DNA of 64,000 nucleotides from Lentisphaerota bacterium (GCA_018676675.1 JABHEG010000122.1:1-64000), one strand, 5' to 3'; positions 1 to 9,365 are shown, counted from the first letter of the stretch. The notes: a model not told the origin generated them from the letters alone. Translations and numbers: made by a program.

Positions 1-128
1 GAACGGAATAAATAGCGAGGAACGAGCGGCTTTATGCCGGATCTGAACTTGCCCGGTAGCAAGCGTCATGGTAAACCACACCATTCTCCATACCGGCTCA
101 GTCTCTCTTCATTGTTTTCATAGAACTT

Positions 129-665
129 TTGACGCTACCAACCAGGCAGGTCGACCGGATTCTCGCTGGTAGACACCCTTTCCTCATCAACGGTGCTCCG
201 CGGACGCGGACAATGGTGGACAGACATTTCATGGGGTTCACCGAGACCGGATCAATGGGCAACTGCCGCCGCATGCTGCTGCACTCACCCGTCGCCCTGG
301 GCGATCACCTGACCGAGAAGACGTACAAGGACTCCTACGCCAATATGCACGCTGCTCTGGACCATGGCTGCCTGTTCGTCTGGTACTCCCACATCTTCCA
401 CAACAACGTGGCTCCCACCCGTTTCATGTTTCCTTCCACCCCTATTGAGCTTCACAGCGGAACGGTGATCGCCCGAGAGCGCATTGTGACCAATCGGAGT
501 GGGCAGGTGGGCTGGGGGGACAACAGCTCGTTCACTCCGCATGTCTTCGGGCGCGACGGCGTGCTTGTCCCGGACTTCCACGTCCCGTTCGTCAGCCAGG
601 GAGGCCAAACACTGGCCGAACTACGCCTTCCCGAGGGCTATATGGCCATTCTTGTCCGCAAGTGA
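129..665 (+). pseudogene. C-terminal remnant of a larger, probably glycosidase-like protein
   Basis: The frame encodes up to 178 aa with normal coding composition, but it begins at a TTG with no ribosome binding site. Upstream all three forward frames are closed by stops within the first 75 bases. The protein looks like the tail of a bigger enzyme: residues such as MLLHSPVALGD, FVWYSH, FPSTPIELH and GWGDNSSF, then a short all-beta end, recall C-terminal parts of large putative glycosidases of planctomycete-type bacteria. That recall is from memory and untested. An internal ATG at 210 could give a shorter product. Most likely it is a decayed or 5'-truncated gene, but a real small protein cannot be excluded. 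Confidence 0.4.
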
Positions 666-773
666 ACGGGGGATCTTTTGGAGCTCCCGATCCCGCCGCT
701 GAGAGCGGTTGTTGAACAGCCTATACAGTCCCCGTCAGGCGACCGACCAGGTCTGGGAAGCGGGGGGAACTTA

Positions 774-912
774 CCAATGCTGTTAACTTTCTCCGAACCC
801 CGTGTTTGGCCGAAGAGTCGCCGGGTGGCACCGCCTCCCACATTGTGTGCTCCCCTAGAGTGGGAGGGGCTGCCATGCCGCGACCCTCTCCAGAGAGAGT
901 TAATAGCATTGG
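774..912. repeat. 139-bp element with 20-bp imperfect inverted ends
   Basis: Bases 774-793 and 893-912 are inverted copies of each other with 2 mismatches in 20. Between them a second pair of arms (a TGGCA block and a CCTCCCAC block on the left, complements on the right) would let most of the element fold into one long imperfect hairpin. It lies in the non-coding gap between the remnant at 129-665 and the convergent gene ending at 918. It could be a small non-autonomous mobile element or a structured RNA or terminator region. No T-run follows either arm. Confidence 0.5.
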
Positions 913-917
913 GGGAT

Positions 918-2288
918 TTACGGGGGCGGTTTCCCGGAAGGTGGGGCAAGGAGCTGGGTCAGCAGGGCTGAGGAGGCAGAAAGCAGGTACTCACCCGTGT
1001 GGACGGAATAGGGCGAACACTGAGCTGTTGTTTCGTAGCCGCCGCGGCCGTAGTTGAAGTGGTTCGGGACGTAGGCGCAGTCCTGGTTGAGAGTAGCGAC
1101 GATGAGGGCGTGCGTAGGGGCTACCAACTCCTTGAGAGCGAGACCTATCTCGACGAACGGTTCCCCGGGGAGCATCGTGATGACGGCTTGCCCTATCCGG
1201 ATCGCCCCGAGTTCAAAGCGTTTCTCTGAACGGTCTTGTGCGACGGCAATCAAGCTGTCGGCGAAGTACTTCAGTGCTGCCGGCGACTTCTTGGCGAGAT
1301 CCTCGGAGGTCAGGGTTGTTTGCCCGTCAAACGCGTACTTGGCCGCGTGTTCCCTGGCCTGGGCGAGTTCCGCTGCATCGATCTCCCTGGGGCCGGTGGT
1401 GAACTCCGCTTTCATGGTCTGAAGGGAGTCTGTTCCGTTCCGCTTGAGGCCTGACAAAGCACTCAGGATGGTCTCCGCATATCCCTCCCCAATCCGTTCA
1501 GCGACGTGCGGGCCGGACTGCTCGGCGGAGCAGCCGGGATCGAAGTGGTTGATGTTGCCCGACGTTCCGGTGATCGGGACTACCACCGTGTCGGGGAGAG
1601 CCTTCTCCAATGTGCGCCGGAGCCATCCGGGCCAATCTGCTGAGACGCTGCAGCCTTCGGTCGTGTCGGCGTGATTCACGACGTTGGCGATGAGGACACG
1701 TGGTCCTTTCGTTGGCCGGAAGTCGAGGATGCCGATTTCCGGATCTATCGGGCCTTCCGGCCGGTCTATATCGGGGGCCTGCCGAGGAGGGTTGGTAACG
1801 ACTTCTCCTGACTTCATCCAGTAGCGTCGGTTGAAGGCGAAGCGATCGTCTTCTGCCTGCCCCAGGTATGAGACCGCAGGAGAGAGGTTCTCCCAGGCCT
1901 CGTGAACAGCTTCGGCGGCAGCCGCGATCACCGCGTCATTGTAGACCTCGTTTGTGCCCTCACGGCCAGGCCGGACTTTGGGGGCCGTGTGTGTGTGAGT
2001 TGCTGTGAAGAGGATGTTCTTGGGGGGGAGCTCCGAGATATCGCGACAGGCTTCCCGAATGCGATGAATGAAATCGTTCGAGACGCCGATGAGGTCGAAT
2101 TGCACGAGCGCCGCCGCTTCCTCTCCCTGTTTGAGGACGACGGCTTGAGCAAAGAGGTCATCCAGCACGTCTGTCCACATGCGGATGTTGAAATAGCCGG
2201 CGAGTGAGACCGGAACGCGTGGCGTGACTACTCGCCTCGCATGCCCGATCGACAGGTCTTTCACTTCGCTTCTTTTGCTTGTACCCAT
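918..2288 (-). CDS. Neutral/alkaline ceramidase-like hydrolase (N-terminal domain type)
   Basis: 456 aa. It resembles the metal-dependent N-terminal domain of neutral/alkaline non-lysosomal ceramidases: the opening GHARRVVTP block, a metal-ligand motif ATHTHTAP, a later NVVNHADTT block with a His, and GTSGNINHFDP in the catalytic region. True ceramidases are usually around 650-750 aa and carry a C-terminal immunoglobulin-like domain that is absent here, so the substrate is uncertain and may be another amide. No signal peptide is visible, so the protein is probably cytoplasmic. The ATG at 2288 lies inside the end of rdgC (28-base overlap) with AGGAAAAGG upstream, so the two are probably co-transcribed. 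A paralogue lies at 21527-22852. Confidence 0.8.
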   Translation of the reverse strand: MGTSKRSEVKDLSIGHARRVVTPRVPVSLAGYFNIRMWTDVLDDLFAQAVVLKQGEEAAALVQFDLIGVSNDFIHRIREACRDISELPPKNILFTATHTHTAPKVRPGREGTNEVYNDAVIAAAAEAVHEAWENLSPAVSYLGQAEDDRFAFNRRYWMKSGEVVTNPPRQAPDIDRPEGPIDPEIGILDFRPTKGPRVLIANVVNHADTTEGCSVSADWPGWLRRTLEKALPDTVVVPITGTSGNINHFDPGCSAEQSGPHVAERIGEGYAETILSALSGLKRNGTDSLQTMKAEFTTGPREIDAAELAQAREHAAKYAFDGQTTLTSEDLAKKSPAALKYFADSLIAVAQDRSEKRFELGAIRIGQAVITMLPGEPFVEIGLALKELVAPTHALIVATLNQDCAYVPNHFNYGRGGYETTAQCSPYSVHTGEYLLSASSALLTQLLAPPSGKPPP

Positions 2289-3361
2289 TGTTTGGCCTTT
2301 TCCTGGAATGCGGCGACCTTTTCGCGGTCAGAGAAGTCGGTGAGGAAGCGCTGGTACAGGGCGGTGAAGACCTTCTGGAAAACGTAGAGATTGTTGACGC
2401 GTTCCTCGAAGACGCTGGCTGGATCGAGGGCCTCGCCTTCAGGGAGCTTGAGACCCCGGAAGACAAAGTCATCGGCGTCGATGGTCACTTCCCATTGCTC
2501 GCTCTTGTCACGGGCCAGAAAGACCTTTGCCCGTTTGAGTTTCTTCCCCACTGTGAGAGCCGCCTTTGCCTCAGCGCTCAGGGTTGGCATACCCTTGCGG
2601 ATCGACGACTCCAGGGCCCCGGCCCCATCGGCCACAAAGACGAGAGGGCCATCGACGAGGAGTCCGAACTCGCCCAACTGGGTGGCCGGCAGACGTCCTT
2701 CGCATTCTTCCTGGTAGAACCACAGCCAGGTGAGGAAGTTCTGGCCCAGCGTGCCGCCTGCCGTGTCGTCTGGCTGACTGGGAGAGAAGTTCAGCAATGG
2801 GATGATGTCAGGGTTCATTTTGAGCAGGTCAACGGCCGTGACTTCAGGGGTCATGGGGATGGGCTCGAACCCAACCGTCTGGCGGAAGAGCCCAAGGAAC
2901 ATATCGAGCTGTTTCTGTGAGGTGGCTCCGACATACACGCGGTTGTCGTTGTTGTCGACCACGAACGGCGTGCCCGATATCTGGGGCGGCATCTGAGGCA
3001 GGAGGCGCTCGGTGATCTCTTCTTTGATGATCTTCCGCTCTTTCCGCCCGATGTGCTCCGCCTTGGTTTCAGCCAGTCGCGCCAATTCCGCCATCCGGCA
3101 CTCGGCCTTCAGAAGCGCAGTTGGGATCTTGCGCTGGGCCTGGCGCATCGAAAGGTGCAGATACCCCCCCATGATGGCCGTCTCCTCATCGATGCGCGTC
3201 TCGAGGAGGTGTCTTCCTGAAACCCATCCCCACTCGGCTTCATCTCTCACGTTTTCCAGGGCTCCAGCGGACTTCGCATCGAAGCGCTCGAGGGCATCCT
3301 CAGGGAGGGGCTGGGGTAGGTAGCAGGCTCGGTAAGAAACGGTTCCACGATCGAATGGCAT
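2261..3361 (-). CDS. rdgC: RdgC-like recombination-associated protein
   Basis: 366 aa. RdgC proteins form ring-shaped dimers that bind duplex DNA and modulate RecA. The match rests on the central block: a basic helix with GRKERKIIKEEI and LLPQMPP, then FVVDNNDNRVYVGATS and a LFRQTVG segment. This parallels the RdgC order of basic helix, proline-rich turn, then 'D...G.L.V..AS...A...L..LR...G'. The N terminus also has the family's beta-rich start. The protein is longer than E. coli RdgC (about 300 aa), so it belongs to a divergent branch. The ATG at 3361 is preceded by CCAGGAG about 11 bases away. The ceramidase-like gene follows with overlapping ends; no functional link is known. Confidence 0.7.
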   Translation of the reverse strand: MPFDRGTVSYRACYLPQPLPEDALERFDAKSAGALENVRDEAEWGWVSGRHLLETRIDEETAIMGGYLHLSMRQAQRKIPTALLKAECRMAELARLAETKAEHIGRKERKIIKEEITERLLPQMPPQISGTPFVVDNNDNRVYVGATSQKQLDMFLGLFRQTVGFEPIPMTPEVTAVDLLKMNPDIIPLLNFSPSQPDDTAGGTLGQNFLTWLWFYQEECEGRLPATQLGEFGLLVDGPLVFVADGAGALESSIRKGMPTLSAEAKAALTVGKKLKRAKVFLARDKSEQWEVTIDADDFVFRGLKLPEGEALDPASVFEERVNNLYVFQKVFTALYQRFLTDFSDREKVAAFQEKAKQWVQAKEAK

Positions 3362-3570
3362 CTAGACACTGACTCCTGGCTTTAGGCGGGCCGTATGGTT
3401 TGTCGCTGTTGGACTCGATTGACCAAACAGTATACAGATTATCCGGAGGATTTCGAGTGTTGCGGGACGTTGTCCATCGTTCCATGAGGAAGCGCATGAT
3501 TCCACACATAACCGGCCAATCGACTGGCATCGAGTTGCCTCAATGAGCCCATAGATTGCCCCAACCAGGC

Positions 3571-3598
3571 TTGCGCTCAGGAGAAGAGGGAGTAAATT
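3571..3598 (+). promoter_or_regulatory. Sigma70-type promoter for tRNA-Gln
   Basis: TTGCGC at 3571-3576 and TAAATT at 3593-3598 are separated by 16 bases. Predicted initiation near 3605 leaves a leader of about 15 bases before the mature tRNA 5' end at 3621. Confidence 0.45.
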
Positions 3599-3620
3599 AT
3601 GCAGGTCTTCACAGAAAGAC

Positions 3621-3694
3621 TGCCCGGTGGTGTAATGGTAGCACAGCAGGTTCTGGTCCTGTATGTCAGGGTTCGAGTCCTTGCCGGGCAGCCA
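3621..3694 (+). tRNA. tRNA-Gln (anticodon CTG)
   Basis: A full cloverleaf can be drawn. The 7-bp acceptor stem pairs 3621-3627 with 3684-3690. The D arm contains GTAATGGTAGCAC-type sequence. The anticodon stem pairs 3646-3650 with 3658-3662 around a 7-base loop carrying CTG at 3653-3655. The T arm pairs CAGGG (3667-3671) with CCTTG (3679-3683) around TTCGAGT. The discriminator is G at 3691 and the CCA end is encoded at 3692-3694. The anticodon reads CAG (Gln). Base 37 is G rather than the commoner A. Confidence 0.93.
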
Positions 3695-3874
3695 CTTTCC
3701 TCTCCCTATCTCCAGCTCTCCATGTTTCGCGTTCCCTATTTTGAGCCCGCTTTGCTGTGTCCGCTTTCGGCGATATGGGCTCGAGCCCCGGGGGTGGAAC
3801 CTGCAGCGTCAGGGCGTGTCTTTGATGCGTGTTTTGGCGCAGTGCGAGATTGGGTAGCTTCCCGGAGTTGATGT

Positions 3875-4930
3875 ATGCAGTCAGGTTCCCCAGGCAGAGC
3901 GATGGCAGGCCGGTTGGCAGTCTGTGCGTCTGTGTGGGTGGCGTTGCTCCAGGGGGCCATCAGCGCTGGCGCAGAGGGTATGGGCCCCACTGGCTGGAGC
4001 CGCCGGGCCCTCTCCGAGGGCACTTGGATCGAGCGTCCTTTGGCGCTGGTGGAAGGAGCGAAGTCGGCGACGGAAGTCCGGGCGAAACGCGAAGGGGGAA
4101 GCCCTGAGCAAATCATCTACACCGATGCTGTCCTCAGTGGCGACTTCTCACTGATGGCTCAGTACCGGTTCTCCGGGTTGATTGGGCTTGTCCGATCAGA
4201 TGGGAAGCGGGGCTTCCTGGGGATTCAGTCTCCTGATGCGGCCAAGCATGAGCTGAGGATAGAAAGACGCGGGGATCTGGTAGTCGTGGAACTTGACGGG
4301 AAGGTCGTGCCGTACCGGAAGCCTCTGGCTGATGAATCGCTGACCTTCCACTTCGGTGCTGTTCTGACGTCGGCGACAACCGGGTGTCGGATCATGGTGT
4401 TGGACGTCGAAGGTATCGCCCTGACCGAGGCCGACCGGGCACAGCGACTGACCTCTTCACTCACCGAGTTTGGGCTGGCCCTGAGAGCTTTCCGAGGATC
4501 TGAGTGCCCTGTCTACAACGTTGGCGGCAAGCCTGTTGGGGTCCTGCGGGATGGAAAGGTCATCCTTGTGACTCGCTTTTTTGCCTCAGTCAAAGGGCAC
4601 CGAGGCCCTCCCAATCTGGCTTTGCTGGTGGACCGCCGAGGGCGTCTTGACAAGATCGGCATCATTCGCACGCCGGACACGATCAAGTACGTGAAACAGG
4701 TGGTGCCCACAATGAAGGCCTTGCTGGGGCAGGAGATCGAGGACGACAAACGGCCGGTTCTGGCTGTGACGGGGGCTACTCGGACGGCACGCGCGTTCTC
4801 ATCCACTGTCGCAAAGACACTGGACTCCTTTGCCCCAACCTTCGCAAAGCTCACCGTTCAGGAGGGCCTAGCCCTGCTTGATGGCAAGGAGCTTCCGCGT
4901 GTTGGGCTTGCTCGGCCGCCGGCAAAGTGA
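3875..4930 (+). CDS. Secreted protein with FMN-binding (flavinylation) domain
   Basis: 351 aa. A hydrophobic stretch at about residues 11-31 (AGRLAVCASVWVALLQGAISAGA) looks like a Sec signal peptide. Residues 60-200 form a beta-rich region that may be a concanavalin-type sandwich. The C-terminal third resembles the FMN_bind domain of NosR/RnfG-type proteins: a GRLDKIGIIRTPDTIKY segment, then VLAVTGATRTARAF. TGATRT (about residues 299-304) fits the [ST]GA[ST]x[ST] motif in which ApbE-type transferases link FMN to the last Thr. The usual ETPG motif is reduced to RTPD. The expected location is periplasmic or envelope. The ATG at 3875 has GGAG 7 bases upstream. No ApbE gene is in the window. The family assignment is moderately firm; the role is unknown. 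Confidence 0.6.
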   Translation: MQSGSPGRAMAGRLAVCASVWVALLQGAISAGAEGMGPTGWSRRALSEGTWIERPLALVEGAKSATEVRAKREGGSPEQIIYTDAVLSGDFSLMAQYRFSGLIGLVRSDGKRGFLGIQSPDAAKHELRIERRGDLVVVELDGKVVPYRKPLADESLTFHFGAVLTSATTGCRIMVLDVEGIALTEADRAQRLTSSLTEFGLALRAFRGSECPVYNVGGKPVGVLRDGKVILVTRFFASVKGHRGPPNLALLVDRRGRLDKIGIIRTPDTIKYVKQVVPTMKALLGQEIEDDKRPVLAVTGATRTARAFSSTVAKTLDSFAPTFAKLTVQEGLALLDGKELPRVGLARPPAK

Positions 4931-4945
4931 CTCAAGGCGCGTTGC

Positions 4946-5929
4946 TCAGTAGATGCTGAACCGGTACTTACGCCGCATGCGTTCGAGGTGTTTGTTCCGG
5001 GGGAATTCCGACCAGGCTTTCTCGAAGTACTGCTGGGCCTTCCGGCGTTCCGAGAGGCTGTCGAGAACGACCACATAGCTGGTGAGCAGATAGAGGCGTT
5101 GTTCGCCTCCTGCGTCTGCCTTGACGACCTTTCCCAGCATGTCACGCAGGAGGCGTCGGGCCTTCTTGACGTCGTCTGCGTCGCCGTAATCGTACTGCCG
5201 CTCCGTGACCCGGCCGACTTCCGACCAGAGGCGCGATGCGCTGAGGTGGGGGTTCTTGAACGCGATATCGATTCCGCCCTTGAGGATCCGCATCGCATCG
5301 TCAAAGCGCTTTTCGAGCATGTAGTGATGGGCGAGGTCGACGTAGTTCGGCAGTTCGTCCGGTGTGGTCTGGATCTGCTGTAAGTAGTACCCCTCGGTTA
5401 CGCTCTTGAGGGTGGCGTTGACAGTTTGTGTAGGGTTATCCGGCGTGAGCGCAACTGTCTTGGAGACTGGTTCCCGCCCTTCCATTCTGAACGTGATCTC
5501 CGCGGCTCCGGGGGTCAGGTCGGCCAACTCCACGGGGGTCGTGCCACGGAACTCGCCATTCAGGAAAAGAGCTGCCCCTGCGGGTGAGCTCCGGCAGGTC
5601 AGACTGAGCGGGCGTTGTCGTCGGAGCGTGATGGTGGTACGACGCTCGGGGGGGAGAGCACTCGCGGCGATGGTTGCTGAGGCGCTCTCGAAGCCGGGGT
5701 GGTAGACGGTAAGATGCACGTCTCCCTCAGCGGGGACAGTCACCTTCTGGGGAGCCGGCCCAATGATGTCATCACCGGCCCAGATGGCGGCTCCCGGCGG
5801 AGATGTCTCGACGGTCACCGTTCGTTTTGCATCACAGCCCGTCAGCAGCCAGATGGCTGTTGGGAGAACGAGCAGGCACAACGTCTGCTTCCCGGTGCCT
5901 ACCTGTCGCTTGGGCATGAGGTTGAGCAT
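4946..5929 (-). CDS. PEGA-domain lipoprotein with TPR-like C terminus
   Basis: About 327 aa from the ATG at 5929, chosen because a signal peptide with lipobox LLTGC follows directly; an open frame extends further upstream but would overlap the preceding gene and bury the signal. Two PEGA repeats follow: TVETSPPGAAIWAGDDIIG... and LTCRSSPAGAALFLNGEFRG.... Such domains often occur in surface or S-layer-associated proteins. The C-terminal half is helical with TPR-like features (ELPNYVDLAHHYMLEKRFDDAMRIL..., KAQQYFEKAW). The start is 4 bases after the stop of the 914-aa envelope gene, so the two form an operon. Expected to be a lipid-anchored envelope protein; specific function unknown. Confidence 0.75.
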   Translation of the reverse strand: MLNLMPKRQVGTGKQTLCLLVLPTAIWLLTGCDAKRTVTVETSPPGAAIWAGDDIIGPAPQKVTVPAEGDVHLTVYHPGFESASATIAASALPPERRTTITLRRQRPLSLTCRSSPAGAALFLNGEFRGTTPVELADLTPGAAEITFRMEGREPVSKTVALTPDNPTQTVNATLKSVTEGYYLQQIQTTPDELPNYVDLAHHYMLEKRFDDAMRILKGGIDIAFKNPHLSASRLWSEVGRVTERQYDYGDADDVKKARRLLRDMLGKVVKADAGGEQRLYLLTSYVVVLDSLSERRKAQQYFEKAWSEFPRNKHLERMRRKYRFSIY

Positions 5930-5933
5930 GCTG

Positions 5934-8678
5934 TCAATTAGGTCTTCTTGAGGTGGTGTAGGGCGTTTCCGGGGCGTTTTCCGGTTGTGGTGCGGCAGGG
6001 GCAGGGGGCAGGTCACCATCGCTGGCGACTCTGAGCTGGGCGACCATGATGCCGTTGTCCCATGTCCACAGTGCGAAGCGCCTTCCGGTCAATGGGCTGG
6101 GGTCCTGGGTAGCGATTACCTGTTTGCCGTCAATCCAGAACGTGAGTCTGTCCCCATGTTTCCTGAGTTTCACGTGGAACCACTGGCGATGCGTGGATGA
6201 CTTTCGCGGGACCACGCACTCGCTGTTCTTGGCCAGCACGGTGTTCTGACGGGTCACATATGTTCCGGTATCGTTCCAGCCGCCGAACATGAAACTGTAT
6301 CCGGTGTTGATGTTGATACCGTCGGCGCAAATCACGGCGTTGATGTCGGCCGCGTACTCGTACTTTCGCCCGCGGTCCTGGTCCATTTTCGGGCCCGCGA
6401 AGAACTCGACCGTCACGTTCTCGCCATGTAAACGCTTATTCCAGTTGCAGGCAGGGCCATTGCGCTGCGCGCCTGAGAAGAAGGACCAGCGGGGGTCGCA
6501 TTGCCACCGGTTGGTCACTTTCCATGCTCCCGCTGAAGGGAGCCAATCTGTCGGGGCACGTTTGAACGCATAGGTCTGGACCCCGGCGGCCCTGATGTCA
6601 ATTGCGTCCGCCCATGTTTCAGACGCTCCTCTTCCGAAGCGTCCGACTCTGCAGAGGGCGTCCAGCTGTGGTGGAATCGGGACGTTCCAGGCCAAGGCGT
6701 CATCGAGGTACACCAGCAGGCGTGTCCCCTGTTTGGTCAGCCCGATTCTCTTCGGGATTCGGCTGACAGGCATGGTCTTCGTCACGTCAGCCATCAGCGA
6801 GAGCTCAAGCGTGTGCGTCTCACCAGTCTGCAGCATTGTCACGGTGACATCCGCGGGGTCCCCGTGGGTGGCTTCCCCCCGCATTGCCAGACCCCATTTG
6901 TTGCCCAACTTGGCCGATCTGAACGCCGTGGTGTCAAGAGAGATACTGACGTCTTTCCAGAAGTCTGACCGGTGCCAGTACACGAACCCGCGGGAGCCGT
7001 ATTCCGCGTACCACTCAAGCGCGGGACTGCTCCAGCTCTGCATACTCTCCTCATGCGTGAATGTCTCGACCCGATTCTCGATCAGCGGGAGTTCCGTTTC
7101 CGGGGCCAGTACGAGTCTTGTCAGGTCGCCAGCGTTCATGCGGGAAGGAAGAACCACGCCGGCTCGCCCCGGTGAAACGGTCGGCAGACCTCCACCGAAG
7201 CAGACGACATTGCCTCCCAAGGTCGCTTTTGCCGTGTCTCCCAGGGCGTGCAGTGACAGAGAGATAGGACTCTTGAGGTCTGCGTTGATGTCAGCTTGAT
7301 CAATGCTGAGTTCGCGCTCGTGCCACTTCGAGAACAGCATGCCATGCCAGCCTGTCGCGGTTCGCGCGAGGCGGAATCCCAGATGCTCTCCCGCGGCGTT
7401 CTCTCGCAGACGAAGCTCGATCGCCTCGCCCGCAGTGGGGAGACCTGCGACGTCGACCATGATGCTGAGGTTCTCTCTAACGATTCCCGCGACGGTCATT
7501 TTCTTCCCCAAGGGGGAGTTGCCTTCGGGAGTTGGGCCCGATTTGCTGGTCAGCAGCACAGCCGGAAGGGGGTCGGGATCGGGAGACGATTCCCAGTAGA
7601 AGTGGCCTGTTGGGCGCACATCCACATCGTCAAAGACGCATCCCTTCGGGCCATCTGTCCACAGCCCGACACGGCCGCCGAAGAGAGGACTATCGTCGGT
7701 GAACTGAAGGATGACACGATCGTCGATGCACGCTGTGATGAGACCATCCTGCAGCGTGACCTTGAGCCTTAGCCAGCGCTCCGGCCTGGCCGGGAACTCG
7801 ACGAATGAGAGCAGTTCACTCGTTCCATCGGTGATTCTTTCAAGACTGATACCGGCTGGCTTCGTGTCGGCCTCCGGGGTAGAGCGCAGTCGGTACGTGC
7901 TGTTGTGGTCGGTGGCGCAGAAGAGAACGCCGAACTGGCTGTTTGTCTGAGGCTGAATGGCACAACTCAGTTCGTAGTTCTGCCAGAACCAGTAACCTGT
8001 CAGGACGGCAGCCTGGTCCCCCGTGCCGACGAGGGAGAACGGGTTGGCGCTGCGAATGGGATTCTGGAGAGCGTGTATGGTCCATGTTCCAGTGGCCGCC
8101 TGCCATTCTCCCAACTCGCCTTCATCATGCATGAAATCATCGGCGAACAGGAGCGTCCCAATCTTCTGATGGCTGGCCGGTGGGAGGTCGGGCGATGCCG
8201 TGGTCTTCTGCCATTGCAGCTTGCGCCAGTCTTCAGTGGGGCAGGGCGTCCACAGCACTCGGGTCTGGTTCAGGGCAACGCCAACGCTGTCGGCGTTCTT
8301 GAGCAGGCGGAGGGTGAACGGTCCGGTTGTCTCGGGCGGCCATGGTGCGACGGAGAGGCGGGTGTGCTTGCGTCGGGCGGTGGTGTGCCAGATTGCGAGC
8401 TCGTCTTTGTTGGCGACCACGTCGATGGTCCGCGTTTGGCCGAGGAGTCGAATACGGAAACTGGCCTCGCCTTTCGGTGGCGCCTCGAGGTCGATGGTAG
8501 CAGCGAACGCGGACGTCAGTCGGGTACGTTCCCTGACCGTTTCCCATTCCTGAGTTGTCCCCGGTGTCTCGCCTTTTCCCTTGAGTGCGCCGCGAAGAGC
8601 CAGCAGGCCCAGACTCACCCCTGCCAGGAGGAGGAATTCAACGACAAGCACAAGGCGCAATGATTTCGTAGTGAGCAT
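5934..8678 (-). CDS. Large membrane-anchored protein with several LamG-like domains
   Basis: 914 aa. An N-terminal hydrophobic segment (residues about 8-30) is a signal or anchor. The rest is beta-rich and holds several repeated modules with the pattern 'W.RLKV...DG.I.A.IDDRVI...D....GGRVGLWTDG', seen near residues 300-350 and again near the C terminus (WFHVKLRKHGDRLTFWIDGKQ, then RFALWTWDNG). This is typical of concanavalin/LamG-like folds such as the DUF1080 group that bind or cleave glycans. No catalytic motif is evident. The C terminus is proline-rich. It heads a two-gene operon with the PEGA lipoprotein. Probably an envelope glycan-binding protein; I do not recognise a named family for the full length. 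Confidence 0.65.
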   Translation of the reverse strand: MLTTKSLRLVLVVEFLLLAGVSLGLLALRGALKGKGETPGTTQEWETVRERTRLTSAFAATIDLEAPPKGEASFRIRLLGQTRTIDVVANKDELAIWHTTARRKHTRLSVAPWPPETTGPFTLRLLKNADSVGVALNQTRVLWTPCPTEDWRKLQWQKTTASPDLPPASHQKIGTLLFADDFMHDEGELGEWQAATGTWTIHALQNPIRSANPFSLVGTGDQAAVLTGYWFWQNYELSCAIQPQTNSQFGVLFCATDHNSTYRLRSTPEADTKPAGISLERITDGTSELLSFVEFPARPERWLRLKVTLQDGLITACIDDRVILQFTDDSPLFGGRVGLWTDGPKGCVFDDVDVRPTGHFYWESSPDPDPLPAVLLTSKSGPTPEGNSPLGKKMTVAGIVRENLSIMVDVAGLPTAGEAIELRLRENAAGEHLGFRLARTATGWHGMLFSKWHERELSIDQADINADLKSPISLSLHALGDTAKATLGGNVVCFGGGLPTVSPGRAGVVLPSRMNAGDLTRLVLAPETELPLIENRVETFTHEESMQSWSSPALEWYAEYGSRGFVYWHRSDFWKDVSISLDTTAFRSAKLGNKWGLAMRGEATHGDPADVTVTMLQTGETHTLELSLMADVTKTMPVSRIPKRIGLTKQGTRLLVYLDDALAWNVPIPPQLDALCRVGRFGRGASETWADAIDIRAAGVQTYAFKRAPTDWLPSAGAWKVTNRWQCDPRWSFFSGAQRNGPACNWNKRLHGENVTVEFFAGPKMDQDRGRKYEYAADINAVICADGININTGYSFMFGGWNDTGTYVTRQNTVLAKNSECVVPRKSSTHRQWFHVKLRKHGDRLTFWIDGKQVIATQDPSPLTGRRFALWTWDNGIMVAQLRVASDGDLPPAPAAPQPENAPETPYTTSRRPN

Positions 8679-8892
8679 GGCTAGTGTGTGGTCAGCGCTC
8701 GGTCAGTTGTTTCGGGCCTCGGTGCCGGTGCTGATGACTGGGGCGTGCTGGGTCGTTCGTCTTGTACCCCGCCCGTGCGAGCGTGTGGTGACTCACTCTG
8801 TTCGCAGCTTGGTACTAGCATACTGCCGCAGGTCGTTCGGGTCCACCGTAGCCCAGTGCCTGTTCCGGAGCTGGGAACTAGGCGGCAAGCGG

Positions 8893-9213
8893 TCAGAATG
8901 CACCATTCACGGGCCAGGACTGGTAGGCGGGTGTCTCGTAGGGGTGGGCCCTGTGCAGAGCATCAATCGCGGCTTCGAGGCATTTTTCCGTGCAGACGAG
9001 TTCCAGCTTGTCTTCCACGACGGCCTCCACCTCTCCCTGCTGACCGACAAAGGGATTGCTTCCCCCGAGTGGGCGGAATTGGCCTGTCCCGGACGTCTGC
9101 CAGGCGCAGCAATCGTAGTTCCCGATTCGTCCTGCTCCGGCCTGGAAGAGCGCTGCTTTGACCACTTCCGTATGGGGCTCAGGAATGTAGACGACCAGTT
9201 TGAACAGTTGCAT
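8893..9213 (-). CDS. YqfO/NIF3-type domain protein (CutA-like fold)
   Basis: 106 aa from the ATG at 9213, preceded by TAGGGAA about 9 bases away; an upstream in-frame ATG lacks a site. It matches the small PII/CutA-like domain inserted in NIF3-family proteins and found alone in YqfO-type proteins: FKLVVYIPE, GAGRIGNYDCCAWQTSGTGQFRPL, NPFVGQQGEVE, and the terminal HPYETPAY block. The conserved GNYDCC and HPYE segments are intact and the length is normal for a stand-alone member. Its biochemical role is not established; metal binding or signalling has been suggested for the family. It is divergent from the LarA homologue with about 150 bases between. Confidence 0.82.
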   Translation of the reverse strand: MQLFKLVVYIPEPHTEVVKAALFQAGAGRIGNYDCCAWQTSGTGQFRPLGGSNPFVGQQGEVEAVVEDKLELVCTEKCLEAAIDALHRAHPYETPAYQSWPVNGAF

Positions 9214-9365
9214 CCGGCTGTATTCCCTATCGTGGGTGTCGAACGTCTGAGTGGCGGGTGGCATGCTGTCGCATGCAGATTACAATGCAGGGAAAACTCA
9301 GGGCCGCAATGCGTGACTATTCCCACATTCAGCGGCTGATAGCTCTGCCCGGAAGGAGATCCACC

